Shown here: positions 41,206 to 51,942 of the stretch, piece after piece
How the letters are laid out: each line of letters begins with the position of its first letter
Numbering within the stretch: position 1 is the first letter of the stretch
From: Microvirga pakistanensis
GTDB lineage: Bacteria > Pseudomonadota > Alphaproteobacteria > Rhizobiales > Beijerinckiaceae
Length of the DNA stretch: 64,000 nucleotides
Assembly (NCBI RefSeq): GCF_004458765.1
Contig: NZ_SPJX01000187.1
Span: 310,001 to 374,000, forward strand
Reading direction: 5' to 3'
The notes under the pieces: model-generated
Seen by the model: only the letters and a program-made list of their open reading frames with translations
What the model was told of the DNA's origin: nothing
The model's database searches: none
Made by a program: the position numbers and the translations under genes

Positions 41206-41300
41206 CGTCGTCACCGGCCCTGTGCCGGTGATCCCGATCCATCGGGGCGCCGCGCCTCTCCGTAACGGGATGGCCGGGACAAGCCCGGCCATGACGAGGG
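41206..41300. repeat. Intergenic palindromic repeat, two-block, copy 4
   Basis: Block 1 TCACCGGCCctgtGCCGGTGA (41211-41231) and block 2 GGATGGCCGGGacaaGCCCGGCCATGAC between nadE and gltX. The same two blocks in opposite orientation occur just after gltX (copy 5), so gltX is bracketed by an inverted pair. Confidence 0.75.
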
Positions 41301-41390
41301 GGGCGTGCCTCAGGGCTCGGAACGACGCCGCCGTTCAAATCGAGCCCGTGGCCCCTTGCGCGGCCGCACGCCCTTCGTCATACCGTTCCC

Positions 41391-42731
41391 ATGTCCAAGC
41401 CCATCGTTCGCTTCGCCCCGTCTCCGACCGGGCACATCCATATCGGCAATACCCGCGTGGCCCTGCTCAACGCGCTTTTCGCGCGTCGCGAGGGGGGCAC
41501 CTTCATCCTACGCTTCGACGACACGGATCTCGCGCGCTCGAAGCAGGAATACGCGGATTCGATCTCGGCCGATCTCGCATGGCTGGGCATCCCGCCGGAC
41601 GTGACGGTGCGCCAGTCGGAGCGTTTCGCGCTCTATGACGCCGCCGCCGAGCGGCTGAAGGACATGGGCCGCCTCTATGCCTGTTACGAAACGCCCGAGG
41701 AGCTGGAGTTTCGCCGCAAGCGCCAGCTCGCCCGCGGCCTGCCCCCGATCTATGACCGCGCCGCCCTGAAGCTGACGGACGAGGAACGCGCCAAGCTCGA
41801 GGCCGAGGGGCGCAAGCCCCATTGGCGCTTCCGCCTCGATCACACGAACGTCGCTTGGAACGACCTCGTGCGTGGCGAGTGCCACGTGGATTGCGGTTCG
41901 CTCTCCGATCCGGTGCTGGTGCGCGAGGACGGCACCTATCTCTATACGCTTCCCTCGGTGGTCGACGACATCGACCTCAAGATCACGCATGTGATCCGCG
42001 GCGAGGACCATGTCACCAACACGGCGGTGCAGATCCAGATCTTCGAGGCGCTCGGCGCGGCCGTTCCCACGTTCGCCCACCACAGCCTACTGATCACGGC
42101 GAGCGGCGAGGGGCTCTCCAAGCGCCTCGGCCATCTCTCGGTGAAGGGCCTGCGCGATGCGGGGCTCGAGCCGCAGGCGGTGGCCTCGCTCGCGGTGCTG
42201 GTCGGCTCCGCGGAGGCCGTGCGTCCGGTCCCCGATCTCGGCGAGCTCGCGGGGCTCATCGACTTCTCGCACATCTCCCGCGCGCCCGCGAAGTTCGACG
42301 AGAGCGAGCTGGAGCACCTCAACGCGCGCCTCATCCACGAGATGCCCTATGAGGCCGTGCGCGGGCGTCTTGAGGGACTATACGCGGATCTGGGCGAAGC
42401 CTTCTGGAACGCGGTGCGCGGCAATCTCACCAAAGTGCGCGACGCGGCGGAGTGGGCAAGCGTCGTGCGCGGCCCGGTGACGCCCGTGATCGACGATCGC
42501 GCCTTCATCGATGCGGCCATCGAAGCGCTGCCGGCGGCGCCCTGGGACACCACCACCTGGAAGGCCTGGACCGAGGCCGTGAAGACGAAGACCGGCGTGA
42601 AGGGCAAGGCCCTGTTCATGCCCTTGCGCCTCGCGCTCACCGGCCTCGACCATGGCCCGGAGCTCGGAAACCTGCTGCCGCTCATCGGCCCCGAGCGCGC
42701 CAGGGCGCGGCTGTCGGGCCAGGCGGCGTAA
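41391..42731 (+). CDS. gltX: Glutamate-tRNA ligase
   Basis: Class I aminoacyl-tRNA synthetase, 446 residues. The HIGH motif is HIHIGN (residues 16-21), the KMSKS-like motif is GLSKRLGH, and the N-terminal [21 protein letters not shown] is typical. Many alphaproteobacteria carry two GltX genes, one of this shorter type; it may charge tRNA-Glu and, as a non-discriminating enzyme, tRNA-Gln, but the anticodon-binding part does not let me decide. Bracketed by inverted copies of an intergenic repeat. Confidence 0.94.
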   Translation: MSKPIVRFAPSPTGHIHIGNTRVALLNALFARREGGTFILRFDDTDLARSKQEYADSISADLAWLGIPPDVTVRQSERFALYDAAAERLKDMGRLYACYETPEELEFRRKRQLARGLPPIYDRAALKLTDEERAKLEAEGRKPHWRFRLDHTNVAWNDLVRGECHVDCGSLSDPVLVREDGTYLYTLPSVVDDIDLKITHVIRGEDHVTNTAVQIQIFEALGAAVPTFAHHSLLITASGEGLSKRLGHLSVKGLRDAGLEPQAVASLAVLVGSAEAVRPVPDLGELAGLIDFSHISRAPAKFDESELEHLNARLIHEMPYEAVRGRLEGLYADLGEAFWNAVRGNLTKVRDAAEWASVVRGPVTPVIDDRAFIDAAIEALPAAPWDTTTWKAWTEAVKTKTGVKGKALFMPLRLALTGLDHGPELGNLLPLIGPERARARLSGQAA

Positions 42732-42747
42732 AGACCGGAGACCCTCT

Positions 42748-42840
42748 TCGTCATGGCCGGGCTCGTCCCGGCCATCTCGCGTTGAGGGGTGCTACGCCTC
42801 AGGAAATCGGGATCACCGGCCCGAGGCCGGTGATGACGTG
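42748..42840. repeat. Intergenic palindromic repeat, two-block, copy 5
   Basis: Block GTCATGGCCGGGctcgtCCCGGCCAT followed by ATCACCGGCccgagGCCGGTGAT. It is the inverse orientation of copy 4 and lies between the convergent gltX and ABC permease genes. Confidence 0.75.
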
Positions 42841-42853
42841 AGCGCGGTTGGTC

Positions 42854-43611
42854 TCACGCCTTGATCCGGTAGCCCGTGCGGAAGATCCACCAGATCGCCG
42901 CGAGGCAGGCCAGCATGAACACGAGCGTCATGGCGAGGCTGACACCCACGTCCACGTCCGCGACGCCGTAGAAGCTCCAGCGGAATCCGCTCACCAGATA
43001 GACGACGGGGTTGAACAAGGCGACCTTCTGCCAGAAGGGCGGCAGCATGTTGATGGAATAGAAGCTGCCGCCGAGAAAGGCGAGCGGCGTCACGATCATC
43101 AGCGGGACCACCTGGAGCTTCTGGAAGCTGTCGGCCCACACGCCGATGATGAAGCCGAAGAGGCTGAAGGTGACGGAGGTGAGCACCAGGAAGGCGATCA
43201 TCCAGACCGGATGCTGAATCGAGAAATCCACGAAGAGCCGCGCGGTGATCAGGATGATCGTGCCGATGATCACCGATTTGGTGGCGGCGGCCCCCACATA
43301 GCCGATCACCGTCTCGATGGCGGAGATCGGGGCGGAGAGGATCTCGTAGATCGTGCCCGTGAATTTCGGCATGTAGATGCCGAAGGACGCGTTGGAGATG
43401 CTCTCCGTCAGGAGCGAGAGCATAATCAGGCCCGGCACGATGAACGCGCCGTAGCTCACGCCGTCGATATTGGCCATGTGCGAGCCGATGGCCGAGCCGA
43501 ACACGATGAAGTAGAGCGACGTCGAGAGAACCGGCGAGGCGATGCTCTGCATCAGCGTGCGCCAGGTGCGCGCCATTTCGAAGAGATAGATGGCCTTGAT
43601 GCCGTAGACGT

Positions 43612-43615
<4 letters not shown>
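42854..43615 (-). CDS. ABC-2 type transporter permease
   Basis: A 253-residue membrane protein with six hydrophobic segments in the ABC-2 fold, including the family-typical region [25 protein letters not shown] and [14 protein letters not shown]. Its GTG start overlaps the ATPase stop by 4 bases. Together they form a two-gene exporter of the drug/polysaccharide/lipid type (NodIJ-, CcmB- or YadGH-like). Substrate unknown. Confidence 0.92.
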
Positions 43616-44583
<968 letters not shown>

Positions 44584-44673
44584 GACGCGCTAGATAGCAC
44601 GAAAAGCGCGACGGGAACCCTGTCCCTTCCTCTTTGATGAGGATGGAGCCTCCAACCCGTCATCGCCTCTCCT

Positions 44674-44765
44674 CCGTCATCCCCGGACGTGGCTTGGGAA
44701 TCCCTATCTTCCATCTCTATCGCAACAAGACGTGGATGGCCGGGACGAGCCCGGCCATGACGCAG
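44674..44765. repeat. Intergenic palindromic repeat, two-block, copy 6
   Basis: Starts CGTCATCCCCGGACG and ends GGATGGCCGGGacgaGCCCGGCCATGACG, between the ABC exporter genes and the DUF2865 gene. The segment between blocks includes TGGGAATCCC. Confidence 0.65.
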
Positions 44766-44799
44766 GAGGATGGGGCTGAAGGGCTCGGGAAGAGCCGGA

Positions 44800-45924
44800 T
44801 CAGTTCTGCGGATTCGGAACCGGAATGAGGTTGGGGGCGATCACGCGCACGGTTCTTTTCTGGCCGTTGCCGGCGGCGACTTCCTGCCGGTTGCCCTCGT
44901 TCTCCCCGACGACACGGGTGCTTTCGATCGATTGCGGGCCGATACCGGAGGATTCCTTGCTCGCGGTCGGAGCGGAGGCGGCGCTCTCGGCCGCGGCCTT
45001 CTCTTCCTCGTCCGCCTTCTTCTCAGCCGCCTTGCGGGCCTGCACGGCCTTCGGACGCGACATCTCCTCCGCCTTTTCGGCGGTCACGATCACGTCGCCC
45101 TTGCGCTGCGACAGCATGCTCTCGGCCTTGCGCAGCACCACAGCCCAGCTTTCGTTCGGCCGCTTGCAGGAGCAGCTCTCGTCGAAGCTCTTGCGGAACT
45201 TGAAGGCGTTGGCGAGCGACGTATAGGGTCGGTCGCTCGACAGGGAGACCGCCCGGTTGAGGCCCTCGTCGCCGCCCGGATAGGCATAAGCCGCCGTTTC
45301 GGTGCCGGGGCAGAGGGCCTGGCACATCTCGTCGGCGCTCTGCTGGCCGCCGGGCGGGGAGGTGAGCGGGAAGAACGAGCCGTCACAGGTCTTCACGCAG
45401 ATCAGGCGGCCGCCGCCCAGGGCGCGCGGCCCTTCGTCGGCGATGATCGGCTGGCCTTCCGGCATGACCTCCTGCTGCTGCTGACCGCGGGGCGGGCCGA
45501 AGAGCGATTCGAAGAAGCCACGGGGCTGCTCGGCGGAGCAAGTCTGCTGCACGGCCGCCTGGAGCTGCCGGCGGCGGACGTCCACCTCGGCCGGATCGAC
45601 CGCCTGGGCGGCCAGGCGGGCATAGCCGGCTTCGAGCTGACGGATCTGGGCCGCGATGGAGCCGCACTGGGCCGGGGCGGGGCCGGTCAGAAAGCCCAGG
45701 GGGCCGCGCTCACAGCCGATGGAGTTGTAATACCGGACGAGGCGGTTGATCTCCGCCCGCTGGGCCTGCATCTGCCCGGTCGGCGCTCCGCCCCCGTTGC
45801 GCTCGAGATTCGCCAATTCCGCGCGGAAGCGCTGGCACTCGGCCGATTGGGCGAAGGCGGCCTGTCCGGCGGCCAGGAACGCCGTCATGGCGAGGAGGAG
45901 GCGGAGGAGGAATGTCTTTGTCAT
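44800..45924 (-). CDS. DUF2865 domain exported protein
   Basis: A 374-residue protein with a signal peptide (MTKTFLLRLLLAMTAFLAA...), a coiled N-terminal region with CERGPLGFL, and the DUF2865 core VCVKTCDGSFFPLT...QALCPGT with conserved cysteines, then a Lys/Glu/Ala-rich coiled-coil tail. The family is nearly limited to Hyphomicrobiales and has no assigned function; an envelope role is likely from the signal peptide. ATG 45924 is preceded by an in-frame TTG that is less likely as a start. Confidence 0.88.
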   Translation of the reverse strand: MTKTFLLRLLLAMTAFLAAGQAAFAQSAECQRFRAELANLERNGGGAPTGQMQAQRAEINRLVRYYNSIGCERGPLGFLTGPAPAQCGSIAAQIRQLEAGYARLAAQAVDPAEVDVRRRQLQAAVQQTCSAEQPRGFFESLFGPPRGQQQQEVMPEGQPIIADEGPRALGGGRLICVKTCDGSFFPLTSPPGGQQSADEMCQALCPGTETAAYAYPGGDEGLNRAVSLSSDRPYTSLANAFKFRKSFDESCSCKRPNESWAVVLRKAESMLSQRKGDVIVTAEKAEEMSRPKAVQARKAAEKKADEEEKAAAESAASAPTASKESSGIGPQSIESTRVVGENEGNRQEVAAGNGQKRTVRVIAPNLIPVPNPQN

Positions 45925-46162
45925 CAAGCTGATCGCAGAACGCAGGTCCGATACGGCGCCATGGCCAGAGCCTGGTCATGTGACGCCGGAATGGGGCCCT
46001 ATTGTGATTACCGCCTCGCGAGCCTCCGGTGAGGGCGCAGGACAGCATATCCATGTACCCTCATCCGGCGTCGGGAGCAAATAAGGTTGCGAGAGCCTTG
46101 CAAGAGTCTCGCCAAAGCCGGGCGGCATCCCCACATGCAGCGTAACTTAGGAGAGAACGGGA

Positions 46163-46669
46163 ATGCTTGCTCGAATCGCCCTGGTCCTCGCTCTGGTGCT
46201 GGGGAGCGCCACCGGCGCCGCGGCCCAGGAGCCGGATCTGATCTTCAAGAAATCCACGGTGTGGCGTGCCCTGACGCCCGACGACAAGCTCGCCGTCTAC
46301 GGGATCGACGACCCGCTCGTGGAGGGTGTGGCCTGCCATTACACGACGCCGGAGCGTGGCGGCATTTCCGGGACCTTCGGGGTCGCCGAAGAGGTGTCGG
46401 ACATCTCGCTCTCCTGCCGCCAGATTGGACCGGTGAGGTTCAAGCAGCGGTTCGGGCAGGGCGACGTGGTGTTCAGCGAACGCCGCTCGCTGATCTTCAA
46501 GAAGATGCAGATCGTGCGCGGCTGCGACGCGAAGCGCAATACGCTGGTCTACATGGTTTATTCGGACCGGCCGATCGAGGGCTCGCCCAAGAACTCGACC
46601 TCCACCGTTCCCTTGATGCCCTGGGGCACCGAGGCCCCGGCCAAATGCGGCGACTGGCTGAACAAGTGA
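46163..46669 (+). CDS. creA: CreA family exported protein
   Basis: A 168-residue periplasmic protein with a signal peptide and the CreA-family core: VWRALTPDDKLAVYGIDDPLVEGVACHYT, RQIGPVRFK and NTLVYMVYSDR. Widely conserved but of unknown function; in E. coli it lies beside the CreBC two-component genes, which are not present here. AGGAGAG lies about 9 bases before the ATG. Confidence 0.9.
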   Translation: MLARIALVLALVLGSATGAAAQEPDLIFKKSTVWRALTPDDKLAVYGIDDPLVEGVACHYTTPERGGISGTFGVAEEVSDISLSCRQIGPVRFKQRFGQGDVVFSERRSLIFKKMQIVRGCDAKRNTLVYMVYSDRPIEGSPKNSTSTVPLMPWGTEAPAKCGDWLNK

Positions 46670-46700
46670 TCGTCTTTGGCGCGGTGGCCGTTCCATCCGC

Positions 46701-46793
46701 CGTCATGCCCGGCGCTTTAAGCCGGGCATGCACGTCCTTGATACGCTGCGGGTCCCATAACGTGAATGGCCGCAGCGGGTGCGGCCATGACGG
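46701..46793. repeat. Intergenic palindromic repeat, two-block, copy 7
   Basis: GTCATGCCCGGcgctttaaGCCGGGCATG followed by AATGGCCGCagcgggtGCGGCCAT, between creA and the convergent small secreted-protein gene. A variant of the family with diverged core. Confidence 0.65.
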
Positions 46794-46808
46794 TTAAGGT
46801 ATGAAAGT

Positions 46809-47135
46809 TCAGTTCGAGCAGGTGATCGAGACCGGCCGGAGTTCGTCGTCCGTGACGGACGCCTTCTGGATGGAGCCCGTGATCTCCGTAGCCTGGATCT
46901 GCCGGAACGAAGTGGCCCGGGCATAGCCTTGAGACTCACACCAGGTGTTTGCCACAACTTGGCCACATGACTGGTTTGAGATCAGGCATTCCGCGACGCC
47001 GTAGCCATCGGCGGCGGGAACCAGGAAGGTGGCTTCGGTCGAGGAGGCCTGCGAGCCGTTCGGAAGCAGCGTCAGGGACGCGGCAGCAAAAAACACGGCT
47101 GTGCCCAACCCGAGCACGGCATATGCACGGCGCAT
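46809..47135 (-). CDS. Small exported protein of unknown function
   Basis: A 108-residue protein beginning MRRAYAVLGLG with a signal peptide and then a mature part with four cysteines (ECLISNQSCGQ, WCESQG, SITCSN), consistent with two disulfides. I start it at ATG 47135; earlier in-frame starts add no hydrophobic segment. An imperfect palindrome lies 27 bases upstream. Not recognised. Confidence 0.6.
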   Translation of the reverse strand: MRRAYAVLGLGTAVFFAAASLTLLPNGSQASSTEATFLVPAADGYGVAECLISNQSCGQVVANTWCESQGYARATSFRQIQATEITGSIQKASVTDDELRPVSITCSN

Positions 47136-47161
47136 AGAAAACCTCTTCGATTGAATACATG

Positions 47162-47191
47162 CTTTATTGTCACGGGGGCCCGTGAATAAAG
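47162..47191. promoter_or_regulatory. Imperfect palindrome upstream of a small exported protein gene
   Basis: CTTTATT(gt)CACGGG-gg-CCCGTGAATAAAG: 13 matched bases per arm with a 2-base bulge. It sits 27-56 bases upstream of the minus-strand start at 47135, where an operator or 5'-leader hairpin would lie. Confidence 0.35.
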
Positions 47192-47428
47192 GTCTAACGG
47201 ATTTGGTAAAGACCCGTTTCTTGCATTCCTGCAAGCAAACTGTGCTCTCCAGCACGGGAACCTTGACGCCTGCCAGCTGACAGGGCATTGATTGTTTCAT
47301 GAACACGGCAACGATCCTCATTTCCGGGATTATTTGCGGCTAGCGCACCACGCTGGCTGGAGCCGTCTCGTTCTCATTCTGGAATGAAACCAATCTCCGG
47401 CCTTGTGGCCTGACAGGGACTCGGTTTC

Positions 47429-48898
47429 ATGGCGCCCCAGCTGAAGCTCTACAATACGCTCACCCGGTCGAAGGACGCGTTCGTCCCGATCGATCCGAAG
47501 AACGTGCGCATGTATGTCTGCGGCCCCACGGTCTACGACTACGCCCATATCGGCAACGCCCGCCCCATCATCGTCTTCGACCTTCTATTCCGTCTGTTGA
47601 GACAAATTTACGGTGCGGAAGCCGTGACGTATGTGCGTAACATCACCGATGTGGACGACAAGATTAACGCCCGCGCCGCCCGCGATTACCCAGGCCTGCC
47701 CCACAACGACGCCATCCGGGCGGTGACCCGGAAGACCGAGGAGCAGTTCCATGCGGATATCCGGGCGCTCGGCGTCCTCATGCCGGAGGATGTGAACCGC
47801 CCCGGCGAGCGGCCGAGATTCGTGGAGCCCAGGGCGACCGAGCATATCGACGAGATGCGCATGATCATCGAGCGCCTCGTCGAGAGGGGAGCCGCCTATG
47901 TGGCCGAGGAGCATGTGCTCTTCTCGGTTGCGGGCATGCAAAAGCTTTCGGGCGTGCCGCAATACGGCGCCTTCTCCAAGCGTTCCCTCGACGAGCTATT
48001 GTCCGGCGCCCGCGTTGACGTGGCGCCCTACAAGCGCGATCCCATGGATTTCGTGCTCTGGAAGCCTTCCGGTCCGCAGGATCCGGCCTGGCCGTCGCCC
48101 GCCGGCATCGCGACCCCGGGCCGTCCGGGCTGGCACATCGAGTGCTCCGCCATGGCCTGGAAACATCTGGTCCAGGCTTTCGAGACGCGGCTAGCCTGCA
48201 GCGATCCCACGGAGCGCGAGATCTTCGACATCCATGGCGGCGGCATCGACCTCGTGTTCCCGCACCACGAGAACGAGATCGCGCAGAGCTGCTGCGCGTT
48301 CCAGACGCCGCGCATGGCCAATGTCTGGATGCATAACGGCTTCCTGCAGGTGGAAGGCGAGAAGATGTCGAAGTCGCTCGGCAACTTCTTCACCATTCAT
48401 GACCTCCTGAAGGACTGGCCGGGCGAGGTGCTGCGCTTCAACATGCTGCGCACCCATTATCGCCAACCGATCGACTGGACCGCCAAAGGGCTGGAGGAAA
48501 GCCAGAAGACCCTGGATCGCTGGTACGAGCTGGCAGGTCACGGCGAGGCGGCGCAGCTGTCCGAGCACATCGTCGAGGCTCTTGCCGACGACCTCAATAC
48601 GCCGAAGATGCTGGCGGAACTCCATGCTCTCGACGGTCAGGGCGTCTATGACGAGCTTGGTGCGAACCTAAGGGCGATGGGGTTCCTGCTCGAAGGAGCG
48701 GAACGTTGGAAGGCCCGCAAGCAGGCCTCGCTCACCGTCGATCCTGCCGTGGTCGAAGCATTGATCGCCGCCCGCAAGGAAGCGCGCGCGGCGAAGAACT
48801 GGCCCGAGTCCGACCGCATTCGCGACGAACTCGCTGGGCTCAACGTGGTGGTGAAGGACAACAAGGACGGCACCACCACTTGGGAGGTCGCGCGATGA
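47429..48898 (+). CDS. cysS: Cysteine-tRNA ligase
   Basis: Class I synthetase of 489 residues. HIGH-type motif AHIGNARP, zinc Cys in [13 protein letters not shown] and HIECSAMA plus HHENE, KMSKS motif KMSKSLGN (about residue 315). The C-terminal anticodon-binding domain is complete. It is followed by a repeat element and the GNAT-cimA pair. Confidence 0.96.
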   Translation: MAPQLKLYNTLTRSKDAFVPIDPKNVRMYVCGPTVYDYAHIGNARPIIVFDLLFRLLRQIYGAEAVTYVRNITDVDDKINARAARDYPGLPHNDAIRAVTRKTEEQFHADIRALGVLMPEDVNRPGERPRFVEPRATEHIDEMRMIIERLVERGAAYVAEEHVLFSVAGMQKLSGVPQYGAFSKRSLDELLSGARVDVAPYKRDPMDFVLWKPSGPQDPAWPSPAGIATPGRPGWHIECSAMAWKHLVQAFETRLACSDPTEREIFDIHGGGIDLVFPHHENEIAQSCCAFQTPRMANVWMHNGFLQVEGEKMSKSLGNFFTIHDLLKDWPGEVLRFNMLRTHYRQPIDWTAKGLEESQKTLDRWYELAGHGEAAQLSEHIVEALADDLNTPKMLAELHALDGQGVYDELGANLRAMGFLLEGAERWKARKQASLTVDPAVVEALIAARKEARAAKNWPESDRIRDELAGLNVVVKDNKDGTTTWEVAR

Positions 48899-48916
48899 AT
48901 GCTCTTTCTCCTCTCA

Positions 48917-49007
48917 CCGTCATGCCCGGGCTTGTCCCGTGCATCCACGCCTTTATGGCGCGGCGGTTCCAAGACGTGGATGGCCGCAACGAGTGCGACC
49001 ATGACCG
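48917..49007. repeat. Intergenic palindromic repeat, two-block, copy 8
   Basis: GTCATGCCCGGGcttgtcCCGTGCAT and a second block TGGATGGCCGC...GTGCGACCATGAC. It lies between cysS and the GNAT gene. The core is degenerate compared with copies 4-6. Confidence 0.6.
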
Positions 49008-49034
49008 CAATATGTCCGAGGGAAGGTGTTGCTG

Positions 49035-49544
49035 ATGGGACAGGCCATGCCGAAACCGGGGCTCCGCCCCTTCCTTCCCGCCGACGTCCCGACCCTCGTC
49101 GAGATCTTCCAGGCGAGCATCGAGGAGCTGACGGGCGAGGATTACAGCGAGGCGCAGCAGGAAGCCTGGATGCTGCAGGCCGAGGAGGAGGACTTCGCCC
49201 AGAAGCTCACGAAGGATCTCACCCTTGTGGCGACGGTCGAAGGGGCGGCCGTCGGCTTCATCGCCCTCAAGGACAACGAGCTGATCGAGCTGTTCCATGT
49301 GCATCCGGCCGTCGCCGGGCAGGGGATCGGCACCATGCTCTACGATGCGGTCGAGAAGCTCGCGACGGCCCGCGGCGCGGCGCGCCTCGTCGCCGAGGTC
49401 AGCGATAACGCGCAGCCCTTCTTCCAGAAGCAGGGTTTCCAGCCTCAGCGCCGCAACACCCTCTCGCTCGGCGACGAGTGGCTCGGCACCACCACGATGG
49501 AGAAACGTCTCGCGCCGGCCGAGGACAGGAAGCTGTCGTCATGA
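49035..49544 (+). CDS. GNAT-family N-acetyltransferase
   Basis: A 169-residue acetyltransferase. The acetyl-CoA-binding segment is VHPAVAGQGIGTMLYDAVEKLA (Q-x-x-G-x-G/A motif) and the last strand region is FFQKQGFQPQRRNTL. Substrate unknown. ATG 49035 has GGAAGG 8 bases upstream. Its stop overlaps the cimA start (ATGA), which implies coupled translation with isoleucine biosynthesis, though no functional reason is clear. Confidence 0.85.
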   Translation: MGQAMPKPGLRPFLPADVPTLVEIFQASIEELTGEDYSEAQQEAWMLQAEEEDFAQKLTKDLTLVATVEGAAVGFIALKDNELIELFHVHPAVAGQGIGTMLYDAVEKLATARGAARLVAEVSDNAQPFFQKQGFQPQRRNTLSLGDEWLGTTTMEKRLAPAEDRKLSS

Positions 49545-51136
49545 GCCGGGAGCGCCTCTATCTCTTCGACACCACCCTGCGCGACGGGGCGCAGACCACC
49601 GGCGTCGATTTCTCGCTCGACGACAAGCGCGCCGTCGCGGCACTTCTCGACCGACTCGGCATCGATTACGTGGAAGGCGGCTATCCGGGGGCCAACCCCC
49701 TGGATACCGCCTTTTTTTCCGAGAAGCGCACGAAGAGCGCCAAATTCACCGCTTTCGGCATGACCAAGCGGGCAGGGCGCTCCGTGTCGAACGATCCCGG
49801 CATCTCGGCCCTCCTCGAGGCGCGGGCCGATGCGATTTGTTTCGTGGCGAAGTCCTGGGACTATCACGTGCGGGTGGCGCTCGAGACGACGCTGGAGGAG
49901 AATCTCGCCGGCATCCGGGACAGCGTCGAGGCCGCGCTCGCCAAGGGGCGCGAGGTGATCGTCGATTGCGAGCACTTCTTCGACGGCTACAAGGCCAATC
50001 CCGATTATGCGCTCGCCTGCGCGAAGACGGCCTATGAGGCCGGGGCGCGGTGGGTCGTGCTCTGCGACACCAACGGCGGCACGCTGCCTCACGAGGTGAC
50101 GGAGATCGTGACGGCCGTGACGGCCGCCGTGCCAGGCGCGCAGGTGGGCATCCATGCCCATGACGATTGCGGCTGCGCCGTCGCGAATTCGCTTGCGGCG
50201 GTGGAAGCGGGGGCGCGGCACATCCAGGGCACGCTCAACGGCCTCGGCGAGCGCTGCGGCAACGCGAATCTCATCACGCTCATCGGCGCGCTGAAGCTGA
50301 AGGAGCTTTATGCCTCCCGCTTCGATCTCGGCGTCACGGAGGAAGCCCTGGGCGAGCTCACCCATGTCTCGCGACAGGTCGACGAGATCCTCAACCGCCA
50401 GCCCAATCGCCATGCGCCCTTCGTCGGCGCGAGCGCGTTCGCGACCAAGGCGGGCATCCATGCCTCCGCCGTCCTGAAGGACCCGCACACCTACGAGCAT
50501 GTGGAGCCGGAGATCGTCGGCAACGCCCGCAAGGTTCTCGTCTCGGACCAGGGCGGGCAGTCGAACATCCTGGCGGAACTCAAGCGCTGCGGCTTTTCAC
50601 TGGAGAAGGGTGATCCGCGCATCTCCCGCGTGCTCGACGAGGTGAAGCGCAAGGAGGCGGACGGCTTCGCGTTCGAAGGCGCGGATGCCTCCTTCTACGT
50701 GCTGGTCAAGCGCATGCTCGGCGAGGTCCCGGCCTTCTTCGAGGTGGAGCGCTTCTCGGTCAACGTGGAGCGCCGCTACAACGCGATGGGCGAGCTCGTC
50801 ACCGCGTCGGAAGCCATCGTGAAGGTGCGCGTGGGCGACGAGGTTCTCATCTCCGCGGCCGAGGGCAATGGTCCCGTGAACGCGCTCGATGTGGCCCTGC
50901 GCAAGGATCTCGGCAAGTATCAGCACCTGATCAGGGATCTGGAGCTGGTGGATTATAAGGTGCGCATCTATCAGGGCGGATCGGATGCCGTGACCCGCGT
51001 TCTGATAGAGTTCACGGATGCCTCGGGCGAGCGCTGGACCACCATCGGCGTTTCCGCGAACATCATCGACGCCTCGTTTCAGGCGCTGACCGATTCCATG
51101 ATCTACAAGCTCCTCAAGGCTGGAGCTGCGCTTTAG
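49541..51136 (+). CDS. cimA: (R)-citramalate synthase
   Basis: Condenses pyruvate with acetyl-CoA to citramalate, the threonine-independent entry into isoleucine synthesis. 531 residues. HMGL-like TIM barrel with TTLRDGAQTTG, the metal and catalytic HAHDDCG, GTLNGLGERCGN, and the C-terminal LeuA-type allosteric domain. The GLGERCGNAN segment and length place it in the CimA/citramalate group, distinct from LeuA. ATG overlaps the GNAT stop by 4 bases. A repeat element begins within one base after its stop codon. Confidence 0.92.
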   Translation: MSRERLYLFDTTLRDGAQTTGVDFSLDDKRAVAALLDRLGIDYVEGGYPGANPLDTAFFSEKRTKSAKFTAFGMTKRAGRSVSNDPGISALLEARADAICFVAKSWDYHVRVALETTLEENLAGIRDSVEAALAKGREVIVDCEHFFDGYKANPDYALACAKTAYEAGARWVVLCDTNGGTLPHEVTEIVTAVTAAVPGAQVGIHAHDDCGCAVANSLAAVEAGARHIQGTLNGLGERCGNANLITLIGALKLKELYASRFDLGVTEEALGELTHVSRQVDEILNRQPNRHAPFVGASAFATKAGIHASAVLKDPHTYEHVEPEIVGNARKVLVSDQGGQSNILAELKRCGFSLEKGDPRISRVLDEVKRKEADGFAFEGADASFYVLVKRMLGEVPAFFEVERFSVNVERRYNAMGELVTASEAIVKVRVGDEVLISAAEGNGPVNALDVALRKDLGKYQHLIRDLELVDYKVRIYQGGSDAVTRVLIEFTDASGERWTTIGVSANIIDASFQALTDSMIYKLLKAGAAL

Positions 51137-51186
51137 AGCATCGGGTTGATCCCAAAAGTGAAAAATCCACTTTTAGGTCCGATGCT
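51137..51186. repeat. AGCATCG-family palindrome directly after cimA
   Basis: Runs AGCATCGGg...TCCACTTTT...TCCGATGCT, directly against the cimA stop codon. It shares its outer arms and TCCACTTTT block with the elements upstream of rpiA. Confidence 0.65.
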
Positions 51187-51238
51187 TTAGCGGACATCCC
51201 GGGCGCCCTACATCTCCGACGGGACGCTGAGGGACGGG

Positions 51239-51847
51239 TCAGAACTTCGCCTCGATCAGATCCGCGTTCTCGACGATGCCGACGCGGCGGGCCGCGGCTT
51301 CGACCATCGGGATCACGTCCTCGACCTTCTCGGCCACGAGGTAGCTCAGTTCCAGACCTTCGCGAATGAAGCCCTGGTCGCGCATGTGAGCGAAGAGGGT
51401 GAGCAGCGGCTTCCAGAATCCCTTCGTGCTGAGCATCAGGATCGGCTTCGTGTGACGGCCGAGCTGCGCCCAGGTCATCTGCTCCACGAGTTCCTCCAGG
51501 GTTCCGATGCCGCCGGGAAGCGCCACAAAGGCGTCGGCCTTCTCGAACATCAGGCGTTTGCGGGTGTGCATGTCCGGCACGACGATGGTTTCCTGAACCT
51601 CGTCGAGGAGCTTCTCGCGCGACTTCAGGAAGTCCGGGATGATGCCCGTGACATAGCCGCCATGGTCGAGCACGGCCTGGGCGACCGTGCCCATCAGGCC
51701 CACATTGCCTCCACCATAGACAAGGTTGATTCCCTGCTCGGCCATGGCCCGGCCCAATGCCGCCGCATTGTCGGCGAAGACGGGATCGCCTCCGAAACCG
51801 GAGCCGCAGTAAACACAGATGGATTTGATAGGCTTGAGATCTGACAT
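51239..51847 (-). CDS. LOG-family phosphoribohydrolase (TIGR00730 Rossmann protein)
   Basis: A 202-residue protein of the Lonely Guy family: YCGSGFGGDPVF, YGGGNVGLMG, the PGGIGTLEE catalytic motif and MHTRKRLM with the paired Arg/Lys. Family members hydrolyse nucleoside 5'-monophosphates to base and ribose phosphate; in some hosts this yields cytokinin. ATG 51847 is preceded by GAAGAG. Here a role in purine/nucleotide recycling is possible, given the purine operon elsewhere. Confidence 0.88.
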   Translation of the reverse strand: MSDLKPIKSICVYCGSGFGGDPVFADNAAALGRAMAEQGINLVYGGGNVGLMGTVAQAVLDHGGYVTGIIPDFLKSREKLLDEVQETIVVPDMHTRKRLMFEKADAFVALPGGIGTLEELVEQMTWAQLGRHTKPILMLSTKGFWKPLLTLFAHMRDQGFIREGLELSYLVAEKVEDVIPMVEAAARRVGIVENADLIEAKF

Positions 51848-51942
51848 GAGCTCTTCGGGGAGGCGGGGAGCCTCCCGCGTTGTATCATAAAACATATAGA
51901 TTCCCTTTATGGCCGTAGCCTTTTGAAATATAAACCGTTTAA

